From NCBI GenBank assembly GCA_949318235.1, contig OX439131.1, forward strand, positions 16,659,189 through 16,723,188: a DNA stretch of 64,000 bases, given 5' to 3'. Both the position numbers and the translations under genes were made by a program. Shown in pieces: positions 27,701 through 43,000 of the stretch (position 1 is its first letter; every line of letters starts with the position of its first letter). The stretch is from Ecdyonurus torrentis (Eukaryota > Arthropoda > Insecta > Ephemeroptera > Heptageniidae). A model generated the notes under the pieces. That model was not told where the DNA came from, ran no database searches, and saw only the letters and a list, made by a program, of their open reading frames with translations.

Positions 27701-30700
27701 ATACACACACCTATGTTTGTGTGTGGGTAGTACAAATCTTAATCTATGTTGAAAATTAGTTTTGAATCCTAGCGCGATGTTTTTGTATTTTTCATAAGCC
27801 ATAATAATGTATTTAATATAATATTAAGTAAAAATATTATGTTTAAAGAATATTTAAAATAGGCATTGCATAATACACACATCTATGTTTGTGAGCAAAC
27901 AGTGAGGGTCCTTACCGATCTTGAAATCTTGTTTTATTTCATGGCGCAATGTTTTTGTATTTTACATAATGCATTCATATGTTTTTAAGATAGTAAAAAG
28001 TGAAAATTTTGGGATTAAACAATTAAAAAAAAAGCTTCACTTAATACACACACGTATGTTTGTAAGAAAGCTGTAGGCGTCCGAACCTATTAGGAAATCT
28101 CGTTTAATTCCCTGTCTTGATGTTTATGTATTTTACATAAGCCTTTTATGTGTTTGTTTGACCGTATTTTAGAGAAAATATTATGTTAAAGGAATCTGTA
28201 AAATATAACACAAGATATACACACACCTATGTTTGTGTGTGGGTAGTACAAATCCCAATCTATGTTGAAAATTAGTTTTGAATCCTAGCGCGATGTTTTT
28301 GTATTTTTCATAAGCCATAATTATGTATTTAAGATAATATTAAGTAAAAATATTATGTTTAAAGAATAGGTAAAAATAGGCATCGCATAATACACACATC
28401 TATGTTTGTGAGCAAGCAGTGAGGGTCCCCACCGATCTTGAAATCTCGTTTTTTTTCATGGCACAATGTTTTTGTATTTTACATAATGCTTTCATATGTT
28501 TTTAATATAGTAAAAAGTGAAAATGTTGTGATTAAAAGATCAATAAAAACAAGCTTCACATAATACACACACGTATGTTTGTAAGAAAGCTGTAGGCGTC
28601 CGAACCTATTAGGAAATCTTGTTTAATTCCCTGTCTTGATGTTTATGTATTTTACATAAGCCTTTTATGTGTTTGTTTGACCGTATTTTAGAGAAAATAT
28701 TATGTTAAAGGAATCTGTAAAATATAACACAAGATATACACACACCTATGTTTGTGTGTGGGTAGTACAAATCCCAATCTATGTTGAAAATTAGTTTTGA
28801 ATCCTAGCGCGATGTTTTTGTATTTTTCATAAGCCATAATTATGTATTTAAGATAATATTAAGTAAAAATATTATGTTTAAAGAATATTTAAAATAGGCA
28901 TTGCATAATACACACATCTCTGTTTGTGAGCAAACAGTGAGGGTCCTTACCGATCTTGAAATCTTGTTTTATTTCATGGCGCAATGTTTTTGTATTTTAC
29001 ATAATGCATTCATATGTTTTTAAGATAGTAAAAAGTGAAAATTTTGGGATTAAACTATTAAAAAAAAGCTTCACTTAATACACACACGTATGTTTGTAAG
29101 AAAGATGTAGGCGTCCGAACCTATTAGGAAATCTCGTTTAATTCCCTGTCTTGATGTTTATGTATTTTACATAAGCCTTTTATGTGTTTGTTTGACGGTA
29201 TTTTAGAGAAAATATTATGTTAAAGGAATCTGTAAAATATAACACAAGATATACACACACCTATGTTTGTGTGTGGGTAGTACAAATCCCAATCTATGTT
29301 GAAAATTAGTTTTGAATCCTAGCGCGATGTTTTTGTATTTTTCATAAGCCATAATTATGTATTTAAGATAATATTAAGTAAAAATATTATGTTTAAAGAA
29401 TAGGTAAAAATAGGCATCGCATAATACACACATCTATGTTTGTGAGCAAGCAGTGAGGGTCCCCACCGATCTTGAAATCTTGTTTTATTTCATGGCGTAA
29501 TGTTTTTGTATTTTACTTAATGCATTCATATGTTTTTTAGATCGTAAAAAGTGAAAATTTTATGATTAAAGGATCAATAAAAACAAGCTTCACATAATAA
29601 ACACACGTTTGTTTTTAACAAAGTTGAAGGCGTCTGAACCTATTAGGAAATCTCGTTTAATTCCCTGTCTTGATGTTTATGTATTTTACATAAGCCTTGT
29701 ATGTGTTTGTTTGACCGTATTTTAGAGAAAATATTATGTTAAAGGAATCTGTAAAATATAACACAAGATATACACACACCTTTGTTTGTGTGTGGGTAGT
29801 ACAAATCCCAATCTATGTTGAAAATTAGTTTTGAATCCTAGCGCGATGTTTTTGTATTTTTTATAAGCCATAATTATGTATTTAAGCTAATATTAAGTAA
29901 AAATATTATGTTTAATAATATTTATAATAGGCATCGCATAATACACACATCTATGTTTGTGAGCAAGCAGTGAGGGTCCCCACCGATCTTGAAATCTTGT
30001 TTTATTTCATGGCGTAATGTTTTTGTATTTTACTTAATGCATTCATATGTTTTTTAGATCGTAAAAAGTGAAACTTTTGTGATTAAACGATCGGTAAAAA
30101 CAAGCTTCACATAATACACACACGTATGTTTGTAAGAAAGCTGTAGGCGTCCGAACCTATTAGGAAATCTCGTTTAATTCCCTGTCTTGATGTTTATGTA
30201 TTTTACATAAGCCTTTTATGTGTTTGTTTGACCGTATTTTAGAGAAAATATTATGTTAAAGGAATCTGTAAAATATAACACAAGATATACACACACCTAT
30301 GTTTGTGTGTGGGTAGTACAAATCCCAATCTATGTTGAAAATTAGTTTTGAATCCTAGCGCGATGTTTTTGTATTTTTCATAAGCCATAATTATGTATTT
30401 AAGATAATATTAAGTAAAAATATTATGTTTAAAGAATATTTAAAATAGGCATTGCATAATACACACATCTATGTTTGTGAGCAAACAGTGAGGGTCCTTA
30501 CCGATCTTGAAATCTTGTTTTATTTCATGGCGCAATGTTTTTGTATTTTACATAATGCATTCATATGTTTTTAAGATAGTAAAAAGTGAAAATTTTGGGA
30601 TTAAACTATTAAAAAAAAAGCTTAACTTAATACACACACGTATGTTTGTAAGAAAGCTGTAGGCGTCCGAACCTATTAGGAAATCTCGTTTAATTCCCTG

Positions 30701-33700
30701 TCTTGATGTTTATGTATTTTACATAAGCCTTTTATGTGTTTGTTTGACCGTATTTTAGAGAAAATATTATGTTAAAGGAATCTGTAAAATATAACACAAG
30801 ATATACACACACCTATGTTTGTGTGTAGGTAGTACAAATCCCAATCTATAACGAAAATTAGTTTTAAATCCTAGCGCGATGTTTTTGTATTTTTCATAAG
30901 CCATAATTATGTATTTAAGATAATATTAAGTAAAAATATTATGTTTAAAGAATAGGTAAAAATAGGCATCGCATAATACACACATCTATGTTTGTGAGCA
31001 AGCAGTGAGGGTCCCCACCGATCTTGAAATCTCGTTTTTTTTCATGGCACAATGTTTTTGTATTTTACATAATGCTTTCATATGTTTTTAATATAGTAAA
31101 AAGTGAAAATTTTGAGATTAAACGATCGGTAAAAAAAAGCTTCACATAATACACACACGTTTGTTTTTAACAAAGCTGTAGGCGTCCGAACCTATTAGGA
31201 AATCTTGTTTAATTCCCTGTCTTGATGTTTATGTATTTTACATAAGCCTTTTATGTGTTTGTTTGACCGTATTTTAGAGAAAATATTATGTTAAAGGAAT
31301 CTGTAAAATATAACACAAGATATACACACACCTATGTTTGTGTGTGGGTAGTACAAATCCCAATCTATGTTGAAAATTAGTTTTGAATCCTAGCGCGATG
31401 TTTTTGTATTTTTCATAAGCCATAATTATGTATTTAAGATAATATTAAGTAAAAATATTATGTTTAAAGAATAGGTAAAAATAGGCATCGCATAATACAC
31501 ACATCTGTGTTTGTGAGCAAGCAGTGAGGGTCCCCACCGATCTTGAAATCTCGTTTTTTTTCATGGCACAATGTTTTTGTATTTTACATAATGCTTTCAT
31601 ATGTTTTTAATATAGTAAAAAGTGAAAATTTTGCGATTAAACGATCGGTAAAAAAAAGCTTCACATAATACACACACGTTTGTTTGTAACAAAGCTGTAG
31701 GCGTCCGAACCTATTAGGAAATCTCGCTTAATTCCCTGTCTTGATGTTTATGTATTTTACATAAGCAATTTATGTGTTTTTTTGACCGTAATTTAGAGAA
31801 AATATTATGTTAAAGGAATCTGTAAAATATAAATCAAGATATACACACACCTATGTTTGTGTGTGGGTAGTACAAATCCCAATCTATGTTGAAAATTAGT
31901 TTTGAATCCTAGCGCGATGTTTTTGTATTTTTTATAAGCCATAATTATGTATTTAAGCTAATATTAACTAAAAATATTATGTTTAAAGAATATTCAAAAT
32001 AGGCATTGCATAATACACACATCTATGTTTGTGAGCAAGCAGTGAGGGTCCCCACCGATCTTGAAATCTTGTTTTATTTCATGGCGCAATGTTTTTGTAT
32101 TTTACTTAATGCATTCATATGTTTTTTAGATAGTAAAAAGTGAAAATGTTGTGATTAAACGATCGGTAAAAAAAAGCTTCACATAATACACACACGTATG
32201 TTTGTAACAAAGCTGTAGACGTCCGAACCTATTAGGAAATCTCGTTTAATTCCCTGTCATGATGTTTATGTATTTTACATAAGCCTTGTATGTGTTTGTT
32301 TGACCGTATTTTAGAGAAAATATTATGTTAAAGGAATCTGTAAAATATAACACAAGATATACACACACCTATGTTTGTGTGTGGGTAGTACAAATCCCAA
32401 TCTATGTTGAAAATTAGTTTTGAATCCTAGCGCGATGTTTTTGTATTTTTTATAAGCCATAATTATGTATTTAAGCTAATATTAAGTAAAAATATTATGT
32501 TTAATAATATTTATAATAGGCATCGCATAATACACACATCTATGTTTGTGAGCAAGCAGTGAGGGTCCCCACCGATCTTGAAATCTTGTTTTATTTCATG
32601 GCGTAATGTTTTTGTATTTTACTTAATGCATTCATATGTTTTTTAGATCGTAAAAAGTGAAAATTTTGTGATTAAACGATCGGTAAAAACAAGCTTCACA
32701 TAATACACACACGTATGTTTGTAAGAAAGCTGTAGGCGTCCGAACCTATTAGGAAATCTCGTTTAATTCCCTGTCTTGATGTTTATGTATTTTACATAAG
32801 CCTTTTATGTGTTTGTTTGACCGTATTTTAGAGAAAATATTATGTTAAAGGAATCTGTAAAATATAACACAAGATATACACACACCTATGTTTGTGTATG
32901 GGTAGTACAAATCCCAATCTATGTTGAAAATTAGTTTTGAATCCTAGCGCGATGTTTTTGTATTTTTCATAAGCCATAATTATGTATTTAAGATAATATT
33001 AAGTAAAAATATTATGTTTAAAGAATATTTAAAATAGGCATTGCATAATACACACATCTATGTTTGTGAGCAAACAGTGAGGGTCCTTACCGATCTTGAA
33101 ATCTTGTTTTATTTCATGGCGCAATGTTTTTGTATTTTACATAATGCATTCATATGTTTTTAAGATAGTAAAAAGTGAAAATTTTGGGATTAAACTATTA
33201 AAAAAAAAGCTTCACTTAATACACACACGTATGTTTGTAAGAAAGCTGTAGGCGTCCGAACCTATTAGGAAATCTCGTTTAATTCCCTGTCTTGATGTTT
33301 ATGTATTTTACATAAGCCTTTTATTTGTTTGTTTGACCGTATTTTAGAGAAAATATTATGTTAAAGGAATCTGTAAAATATAACACAAGATATACACACA
33401 CCTTTGTTTGTGTGTAGGTAGTACAAATCCCAATCTATGTTGAAAATTAGTTTTAAATCCTAGCGCGATGTTTTTGTATTTTTCATAAGCCATAATTATG
33501 TATTAAAGATAATATTAAGTAAAAATATTATGTTTAAAGAATATTTATAATAGGCATTGCATAATACACACATGTATGTTTGTGAGCAAGCAGTGAGGGT
33601 CCCCACCGATCTTGAAATCTTGTTTTATTTCATGGCGCAATGTTTTTGTATTTTACGTGATGCATTCATATGTATTTTAGATAATAAAAAGTGAAAATTT

Positions 33701-34030
33701 TTTGATTAAAGGATTGGTAAAAACAAGCTTCACATAATACACACACGTATGTTTGTAAGAAAGCTGTAGGCGTCCGAACCTATTTGGAAATCTTGTTTAA
33801 TTCCCTGTCTTGATGTTTATGTATTTTACATAAGCCTTTTATGTGTTTGTTTGACCGTATTTTAGAGAAAATATTATGTTAAAGGAATCTGTAAAATATA
33901 ACACAAGATATACACACACCTATGTTTGTGTGTGGGTAGTACAAATCCCAATCTATGTTGAAAATTAGTTTTGAATCCTAGCGCGATGTTTTTGTATTTT
34001 TCATAAGCCATAATTATGTATTTAAGATAA
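21739..34030. repeat. Large higher-order unit, copy 4 (~24 trimers)
   Basis: This block follows copy 1 from its first base to about base 12,290, at a nearly constant offset of about 21,738. It carries rare marks of copy 1 such as GCGTCCGCACC (27563; 5825 in copy 1), AAATCTTAATC (about 27736; 5998), CTATAACGAAAATT (about 30846), ATAAATCAAG (about 31830; 10093), TTAACTAAAAA (about 31965) and CTATTTGGAAATC (about 33780; 12042). By eye only about ten single-base differences from copy 1 were noticed over the 7 kb after base 5,200. The match ends near 34030, where copy 1 has TTAAATAAAA and this copy has the common TTAAGTAAAA. Confidence 0.85.
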
Positions 34031-37000
34031 TATTAAGTAAAAATATTATGTTTAAAGAATATTTAAAATAGGCATTGCATAATACACACATCTATGTTTG
34101 TGAGCAAGCAGTGAGGGTCCCCACCGATCTTGAAATGTTGTTTTATTTCATAGCGCAATGTTTTTGTATTTTACTTAATGCATTCATATGTTTTTAAGAT
34201 AGTAAAAAGTGAAAATGTTGTGATTAAAGGCTCGGTAAAAACAAGCTTCACATAATACACACACGTATGTTTGTAAGAAAGCTGTAGGAGTCCGAACCTA
34301 TTAGGAAATCTCGTTTAATTCCCTGTCTTGATGTTTATGTATTTTACATAAGCCTTTTATGTGTTTGTTTGACCGTATTTTAGAGAAAATATTATGTTAA
34401 AGGAATCTGTAAAATATAACACAAGATATACACACACCTATGTTTGTGTGTGGGTAGTACAAATCCCAATCTATGTTGAAAATTAGTTTTGAATCCTAGC
34501 GCGATGTTTTTGTATTTTTCATAAGCCATAATTATGTATTTAAGATAATATTAAGTAAAAATATTATGTTTAAAGAATATTTAAAATAGGCATTGCATAA
34601 TACACACATCTATAGTTGTGAGCAAACAGTGAGGGTCCTTACCGATCTTGAAATCTTGTTTTATTTCATGGCGCAATGTTTTTGTATTTTACATAATGCA
34701 TTCGTATGTTTTTAAGATAGTAAAAAGTGAAAATTTTGGGATTAAACTATTGAAAAAAAAAGCTTCACTTAATACACACACGTATGTTTGTAAGAAAGCT
34801 GTAGGCGTCCGAACCTATTAGGAAATCTTGTTTAATTCCCTGTCTTGATGTTTATGTATTTTACATAAGCCTTTTATGTGTTTGTTTGACCGTAATTTAG
34901 AGAAAATATTATGTTAAAGGAATCTGTAAAATATAACACAAGATATACACACACCTATGTTTGTGTGTGGGTAGTACAAATCCCAATCTATGTTGAAAAT
35001 TAGTTTTGAATCCTAGCGCGATGTTTTTGTATTTTTCATAAGCCATAATTATGTATTTAAGATAATATTAAGTAAAAATATTATGTTTAAAGAATAGGTA
35101 AAAATAGGCATCGCATAATACACACATCTATGTTTGTGAGTAAGCTGTGAGGGTCCCCACCGATCTTAAAATCTCGTTTTTTTTCATGGCACAATGTTTT
35201 TGTATTTTACATAATGCTTTCATATGTTTTTAATATAGTAAAAAGTGAAAATTTTGAGATTTAACGATCGGTAAAAAAAAGCTTCACATAATACACACAC
35301 GTTTGTTTGTAACAAAGCTGTAGGCGTCCGAACCTATTAGGAAATCTCGTTTAATTCCCTGTCTTGATGTTAACGTATTTTACAAAGCCTTTTATGTGTT
35401 TGTTTGACCGTATTTTAGAGAAAATATTATGTTAAAGGAATCTGTAAAATATAACACAAGATATACACACACCTATGTTTGTGTGTGGGTAGTACAAATC
35501 CCAATCTATGTTGAAAATTAGTTTTGAATCCTAGCGCGATGTTTTTGTATTTTTCATAAGCCATAATTATGTATTTAAGATAATATTAAGTAAAAATATT
35601 ATGTTTAAAGAATATTTAAAATAGGCATTGCATAATACACACATCTATGTTTGTGAGCAAACAGTGAGGGTCCTTACCGATCTTGAAATCTTGTTTTATT
35701 TCATGGCGCAATGTTTTTGTATTTTACTTAATGCATTCATATGTTTTTTAGATCGTAAAAAGTAAAAATTTTGTTATTAAACGATCGGTAAAAACAAGTT
35801 TCCCATAATACAAACACGTATGTTTGTAAGAAAGCTGTAGGCGTCCGAACCTATTAGGAAATTTCGTTAAATTCCCTGTCTTGATGTTTATGTATTTTAC
35901 ATAAGCAATTTATGTGTTTTTTTGACCGTAATTTAGAGAAAATATTATGTTAAAGGAATCTGTAAAATATAACACAAGATATACACACACCTATGTTTGT
36001 GTGTGGGTAGTACAAATCCCAATCTATGTTGAAAATTAGTTTTGAATCCTAGCGCGATGTTTTTGTATTTTTCATAAGCCATAAATAATTATGTATTTAA
36101 GATACTATTAAGTAAATATTATTTTTAAAGAAAAATTTAAAATAGGCATTGCATAATACACACATTTATGTTTGTGAGCAGGCAGTGAGGGTCCCTACCG
36201 ATCTTGAAATCTTGTTCTATTTCATGGCGCAATGTTTTTGTATTTTACATAATGCATTCAATTTTTTTAAGATAGTAAAAAGTGAAAATTTTGTGATTAA
36301 AGGATCGGTAAAAAAAAGCTTCACATAATACACACTCGTATGTTTGTAAGAAAGCTGTAGGCGTCCGAACCTATTAGGAAATCTCGTTTAATTCCCTGTC
36401 TTGATGTTTATGTATTTTACATAAGCCTTTTATGTGTTTGTTTGAGCGTAATTTAGAGAAAATATTATGTTAAAGGAATCTGTAAAATATAACACAATAT
36501 ATACACACACCTATGTTTGTGTGTGGGTAGTACAAATCCCAATATATGTTGCAAATTAGTTTTGAATCCTAGCGCGATGTTTTTGTATTTTTCATAAGCC
36601 ATAATTATGTATTTAAGATAATATTAAGTAAAAATATTATGTTTAAAGAATATTTAAAATAGGAATTGCATAATACACACATCTATGTTTGTGAGCAAGC
36701 AGTGAGGGTCCCCACCGATCTTGAAATCTTGTTTTATTTCATGGTGCCATGTTTTTGTATTTTACGTGATGCATTCATATGTTTTTTAGATATAAAAAAG
36801 TGAAAATTTTTTGATTAAAGGATCGGTAAAAACAAGCTTCACATAATACACACACGTTCGTTTGTAACAAAGCTGTAGGCGTCCGAACCTATTAGGAAAT
36901 CTCGTTTAATTCCCTGTGTTGATGTTTATGTATTTTACATAAGCCTTTTATGTGTTTGTTTGACCGTATTTTAGAGAAAATATTTTGTTAAAGGAATGTC

Positions 37001-40000
37001 TAAAATATAACACAAGATATACACACACCTATGTTTGTGTGTGGGTAGTACAAATCCCAATCTATGTTGAAAATTAGTTTTGAATCCTAGCGCGATGTTT
37101 TTGTATTTTTTATAAGCCATAATTATGTATTTAAGCTAATATTAAGTAAAAATATTATGTTTAATAATATTTATAATAGGCATCGCATAATACACACATC
37201 TATGTTTGTGAGCAAGCAGTGAGGGTCCCCACCGATCTTGAAATCTTGTTTTATTTCATGGCGCCATGTTTTTGTATTTTACATAATGCATTCATATGTT
37301 TTTTAGATAGTAAAAAGTGAAAATGTTATGATTAAACGATCGGTAAAAAAAAGCTTCACATAATACACACTCGTATGTTTGAAAGAAAGCTGTAGGCGTC
37401 CGAACCTATTAGGAAATCTCGTTTATTTCCCTGTCTTGATGTTTATGTATTTTTTATAAGCAATTTATGTGTTTTTTTGACCGTAATTTAGAGAAAATAT
37501 TATGTTAAAGGAATCTGTAAAATATAACACAAGATATATAGTACACACACCTATGTTTGTGTGTGGGTAGTACAAATCCCAATCTATGTTGAAAATTAGT
37601 TTTGAATCCTAGCGCGATGTTTTAGTATTTTTCATAAGCCATAATTATGTATTTAAGATAATATTAAGTAAAAATATTATGTTTAAAGAATATTTAAATT
37701 AGGAATTGCATAATACACACATCTATGTTTGTGAGCAAGCAGTGAGGGTCCCCACCGATCTTGAAATCTTGTTTTATTTCATGGTGCCATGTTTTTGTAT
37801 TTTACATAATGCATTCATATGTTTTTTAGATAGTAAAAAGTGAAAATGTTGTGATTAAAGGATCGGTAAAAACAAGCTTCACATAATACACACACGTATG
37901 TTTGTAAGAAAGCTGTAGGCGTCCGAACCTATTAGGAAATCTCGTTTAATTCCCTGTCTTGATGTTTATGTATTTTACATAAGCCTTGTATGTGTTTGTT
38001 TGACCGTATTTTAGAGAAAATATTATGTTAAAGGAATCTGTAAAATATAACACAAGATATACACACACCTATGTTTGTGTGTGGGTAGTACAAATCCCAA
38101 TCTATGTTGAAAATTAGTTTTGTTTCCTAGCGCGATGTTTTTGTATTTTTTATAAGCCATAATTATGTATTTAAGCTAATATTAAGTAAAAATATTATGT
38201 TTAATAATATTTATAATAGGCATCGCATAATACACACATCTATGTTTGTGAGCAAGCAGTGAGGGTCCCCACCGATCTTGAAATCTTGTTTTATTTCATG
38301 ACACAATGTTTTTGTATTTTACATAATGCATTCATATGTTTTTAAGATAGTAAAAAGTGAAAATTTTGGGATTAAACTATTGAAAAAAAAAAGCTTCACT
38401 TAATACACACACGTATGTTTGTAAGAAAGCTGTAGGCGTCCGAACCTATTAGGAAATCTCGTTTAATTTCCTGTCTTGATGTTTATGTATTTTACATAAG
38501 CCTTTTATGTGTTTGTTTGACCGTATTTTAGAGAAAATATTATGTTAAAGGAATCTGTAAAATATAACACAAGATATACACACACCTATGTTTGTGTGTG
38601 GGTAGTACAAATCCCAATCTATGTTGCAAATTAGTTTTGAATCCTAGCGCGATGTTTTTGTATTTTTCATAAGCCATAATTATGTATTTAAGATAATATT
38701 AAGTAAAAATATTATGTTTAAAGAATAGGTAAAAATAGGCATCGCATAATACACACATCTATGTTTGTGAGCAAGCAGTGATTGGCCCCACCGATCTTGA
38801 AATCTCGTTTTTTTTCATGGCACAATGTTTTTGTATTTTACATAATGCTTTCATATGTTTTTAATATAGTAAAAAGTGAAAATTTTGAGATTAAACGATC
38901 GGTAAAAAAAAGCTTCACATAATACACACACGTTTGTTTGTAACAAAGCTGTAGGCGTCCGAACCTATTAGGAAATCTCGTTTAATTCTCTGTCTTGATG
39001 TTAAAGTATTTTACATAAGCCTTTTATGTGTTTGTTTGACCGTAATTTAGATAAAATATTATGTTAAAGGAATCTGTAAAATATAACACAAGATATACAC
39101 ACACCTATGTTTGTGTGTGGGTAGTACAAATCCCAATCTATGTTGAAAATTAGTTTTGAATCCTAGCGCGATGTTTTTGTATTTTTCATAAGCCATAATT
39201 ATGTTTTTAAGATAATATTAAGTAAAAATATTATGTTTAAAGAATATTTAAAATAGGCATTGCATAATACACACATCTATGTTTGTGAGCAAACAGTGAG
39301 GGTCCTTATCGATCTTCAAATCTTGTTTTATTTCATGGCGCAATGTTTTTGTATTTTACTTAATGCATTCATATGTTTTTTAGATCTTAAAAAGTAAAAA
39401 TTTTGTGATTAAACGATCGGTAAAAACAAGCTTCACATAATACACACACGTATGTTTGTAAGAAAGCTGTAGGCGTCCGAACCTATTAGGAAATCTCGTT
39501 TAATTCCCTTTCTTGATGTTTATGTATTTTACATAAGCCTTTTATGTGTTTTTGTTTAAACGTATTTTAGAGAAAATATTATGTTAAAGGAATCTGTAAA
39601 ATATAACACAAGATATACACACACCTATGTTTGTGTGTGGGTAGTACAAATCCCAATCTATGTTGAAAATTAGTTTTGAATCCTAGCGCGATGTTTTTGT
39701 ATTTTTCATAAGCCATAAATAATTATGTATTTAAGATACTATTAAGTAAATATTATTTTTAAAGAAAAATTTAAAATAGGCATCCCATAATACACACATT
39801 TATGTTTGTGAGCAGGCAGTGAGGGTCCCCACCGATCTTGAAATCTTGTTCTATTTCATGGCGCAATGTTTTTGTATTTTACATAATGCATTCAATTTTT
39901 TTTAGATAGTAAAAAGTGAAAATGTTGTGATTAAAGGATCAATAAAAACAAGCTTCACATAATAAACACACGTTTGTTTTTAACAAAGTTGAAGGCGTCT

Positions 40001-43000
40001 GAACCTATTAGGAAATCTCGTTTAATTCCCTGTCTTGATGTTTATGTATTTTACATAAGCCTTTTATGTGTTTGTTTGACCGTATTTTAGAGAAAATATT
40101 ATGTTAAAGGAATCTGTAAAATATAACACAAGATATACACACACCTTTGTTTGTGTGTAGGTGGTACAAATCCCAATCTATGTTGAAAATTAGTTTTGAA
40201 TCCTAGCGCGATGTTTTTGTATTTTTCATAAGCCATAATTATGTATTAAAGATAATATTAAGTAAAAATATTATGTTTAAAGAATATTTATAATAGGCAT
40301 TGCATAATACACACATGTATGTTTGTGAGCAAGCAGTGAGGGTCCCCACCGATCTTGAAATCTTGTTTTATTTCATGGCGCAATGTTTTTGTATTTTACT
40401 TAAGGCATTTATATGTTTTTTAGATCGTAAAAAGTAAAAATTTTGTGATTAAACGATCGGTAAAAACAAGCTTCACATAATACACACACGTATGTTTGTA
40501 AGAAAGCTGTAGGCGTCAGAACCTATTAGGAAATCTCGTTTAACTCCCTGTCTTGATGTTTATGTATTTTACATAAGCAATTTAAGTGTTTTTTTGACCG
40601 TAATTTAGAGAAAATATTATGTTAAAGGAATCTGTAAAATATAACACAAGATATACACACACCTATGTTTGTGTGCGGGTAGTACAAATCCCAATCTATG
40701 TTGAAAATTAGTTTTGAATCCTAGCGCGATGTTTTTGTATTTTTCATAAGCCATAATTATGTATTTAAGATAATATTAAGTAAAAATATTATGTTTAAAG
40801 AATATTTAAAATAGGCATTGCATAATACACACATCTATGTTTGTGAGCAAGCAGTGAGGGTCCCCACCGATCTTGAAATCTTGTTTTATTTCATGGCGCA
40901 ATGTTTTTGTATTTTATATAATGCATTTATATGTTTTTTAGATAGTAAAAAGTGAAAATGTTGTGATTAAACGATCGGTAAAAACAAGCTTCACATAATA
41001 CACACACGTATGTTCGTAAGAAAGCTGTAGGCGTCCGAACCTATTAGGAAATCTCGTTTAATTCCCTGTCTTGATGTTTATGTATTTTACATAAGCCTTT
41101 TATGTGTTTGTTTGACCGTATTTTAGAGAAATTATTTTGTTAAAGGAATCTGTAAAATATAACACAAGATATACACACACTTATGTTTGTGTGTGGGTAG
41201 TACAAATCCCAATCTATGTTGCAAATTAATTTTGAATCCTAGCGCTATGTTTTTGTATATTTCATAAGCTATAATTATGTATTAAAGATAATATTAAGTA
41301 AAAATATTAAGTTTAAAGAATATTTATAATAGGCATTGCATAATACACACATGTATGTTTGTGAGCAAGCAGTGAGGGTCCCCACCGATCTTGAAATCTT
41401 GTTTTATTTCATGGCGCAATGTTTTTGTATTTTACGTGATGCATTCATATGTTTTTTAGATAATAAAAAGTGAAAATTTTTTGATTAAAGGATCGGTAAA
41501 AACAAGCTTCACATAATACACACACGTTTGTTTGTAACAAAGCTGTAGGCGTCCGAACCTATTAGGAAATCTCGTTTAATTCCCTGTGTTGATGTTTATG
41601 TATTTTACATAAGCATTTTATGTGTTTGTTTGACCGTATTTTAGAGAAAATACTTTGTTAAAGGAATCTCTAAAATATAACACAAGATATACACACACCT
41701 ATGTTTGTGTGTGGGTAGTACAAATCCCAATCTATGTTGAAAATTAGTTTTGAATCCTAGCGCGATGTTTTTGTATTTTTTATAAGCCATAATTATGTAT
41801 TTAAGCTAATATTAAGTAAAAATATTATGTTTAATAATATTTATAATAGGCATCGCATAATACACACATCTTTGTTTGTGAGCAAGCAGTGAGGGTCCCC
41901 ACCGATCTTGAAATCTTGTTTTATTTCATGGCGCCATGTTTTTGTATTTTACATAATGCATTCATATGTTTTTTAGATAGTAAAAAGTGAAAATGTTGTG
42001 ATTAAACGATCGGTAAAAAAAAGCTTCACATAATACACACTCGTATGTTTGTAAGAAAGCTGTAGGCGTCCGAACCTATTAGGAAATCTCGTTTAATTCC
42101 CTGTCTTGATGTTTATGTATTTTACATAAGCCTTGTATGTGTTTGTTTGACCGTATTTTAGAGAAAATATTATGTTAAAGGAATCTGTAAAATATAACAC
42201 AAGATATACACACACCTATGTTTGTGTGTGGGTAGTACAAATCCCAATCTATGTTGAAAATTAGTTTTGAATCCTAGCGCGATGTTTTTGTATTTTTCAT
42301 AAGCCATAATTATGTATTTAAGATAATATTAAGTAAAAATATTATGTTTAAAGAATATTTAAAATAGGAATTGCATAATACACACATCTATGTTTGTGAG
42401 CAAGCAGTGAGGGTCCCCACCGATCTTGAAATCTTGTTTTATTTCATGGCGCAATGTTTTTGTATTTTACTTAATGCATTCATATGTTTTTTAGATCGTA
42501 AAAAGTGAAAATTTTGTGATTAAACGATCGGTAAAAACAAGCTTCACATAATACACACACGTATGTTTGTAAGAAAGCTGTAGGCGTCCGAACCTATTAG
42601 GAAATCTCGTTTAATTCCCTGTCTTGATGTTTATGTATTTTACATAAGCCTTTTATGTGTTTGTTTGACCGTAATTTAGAGAAAATATTATGTTAAAGGA
42701 ATCTGTAAAATATAACACAAGATATACACACACCTATGTTTGTGTGTGGGTAGTACAAATCCCAATCTATGTTGAAAATTAGTTTTGAATCCTAGCGCGA
42801 TGTTTTTGTATATTTCATAAGCCATAATTATGTATTTAAGATAATATAAAGAAAAAGTATTAAGTTTAAAGAATAGGTAAAAATAGGCATCGCATAATAC
42901 ACACATCTATGTTTGTGAGCAAGTAGTGAGGATCCCCACTGATTTTGAAATCTTGTTCTATTTCATGGCGCCATGATTTTGTATTTTACATAATGCATTC

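Noticed and set aside
42688..42906. 72-codon minus-strand open frame
   Set aside because: It lies wholly in satellite; the frame opens only because of point changes in diverged copies, and the other trimers are stopped throughout.
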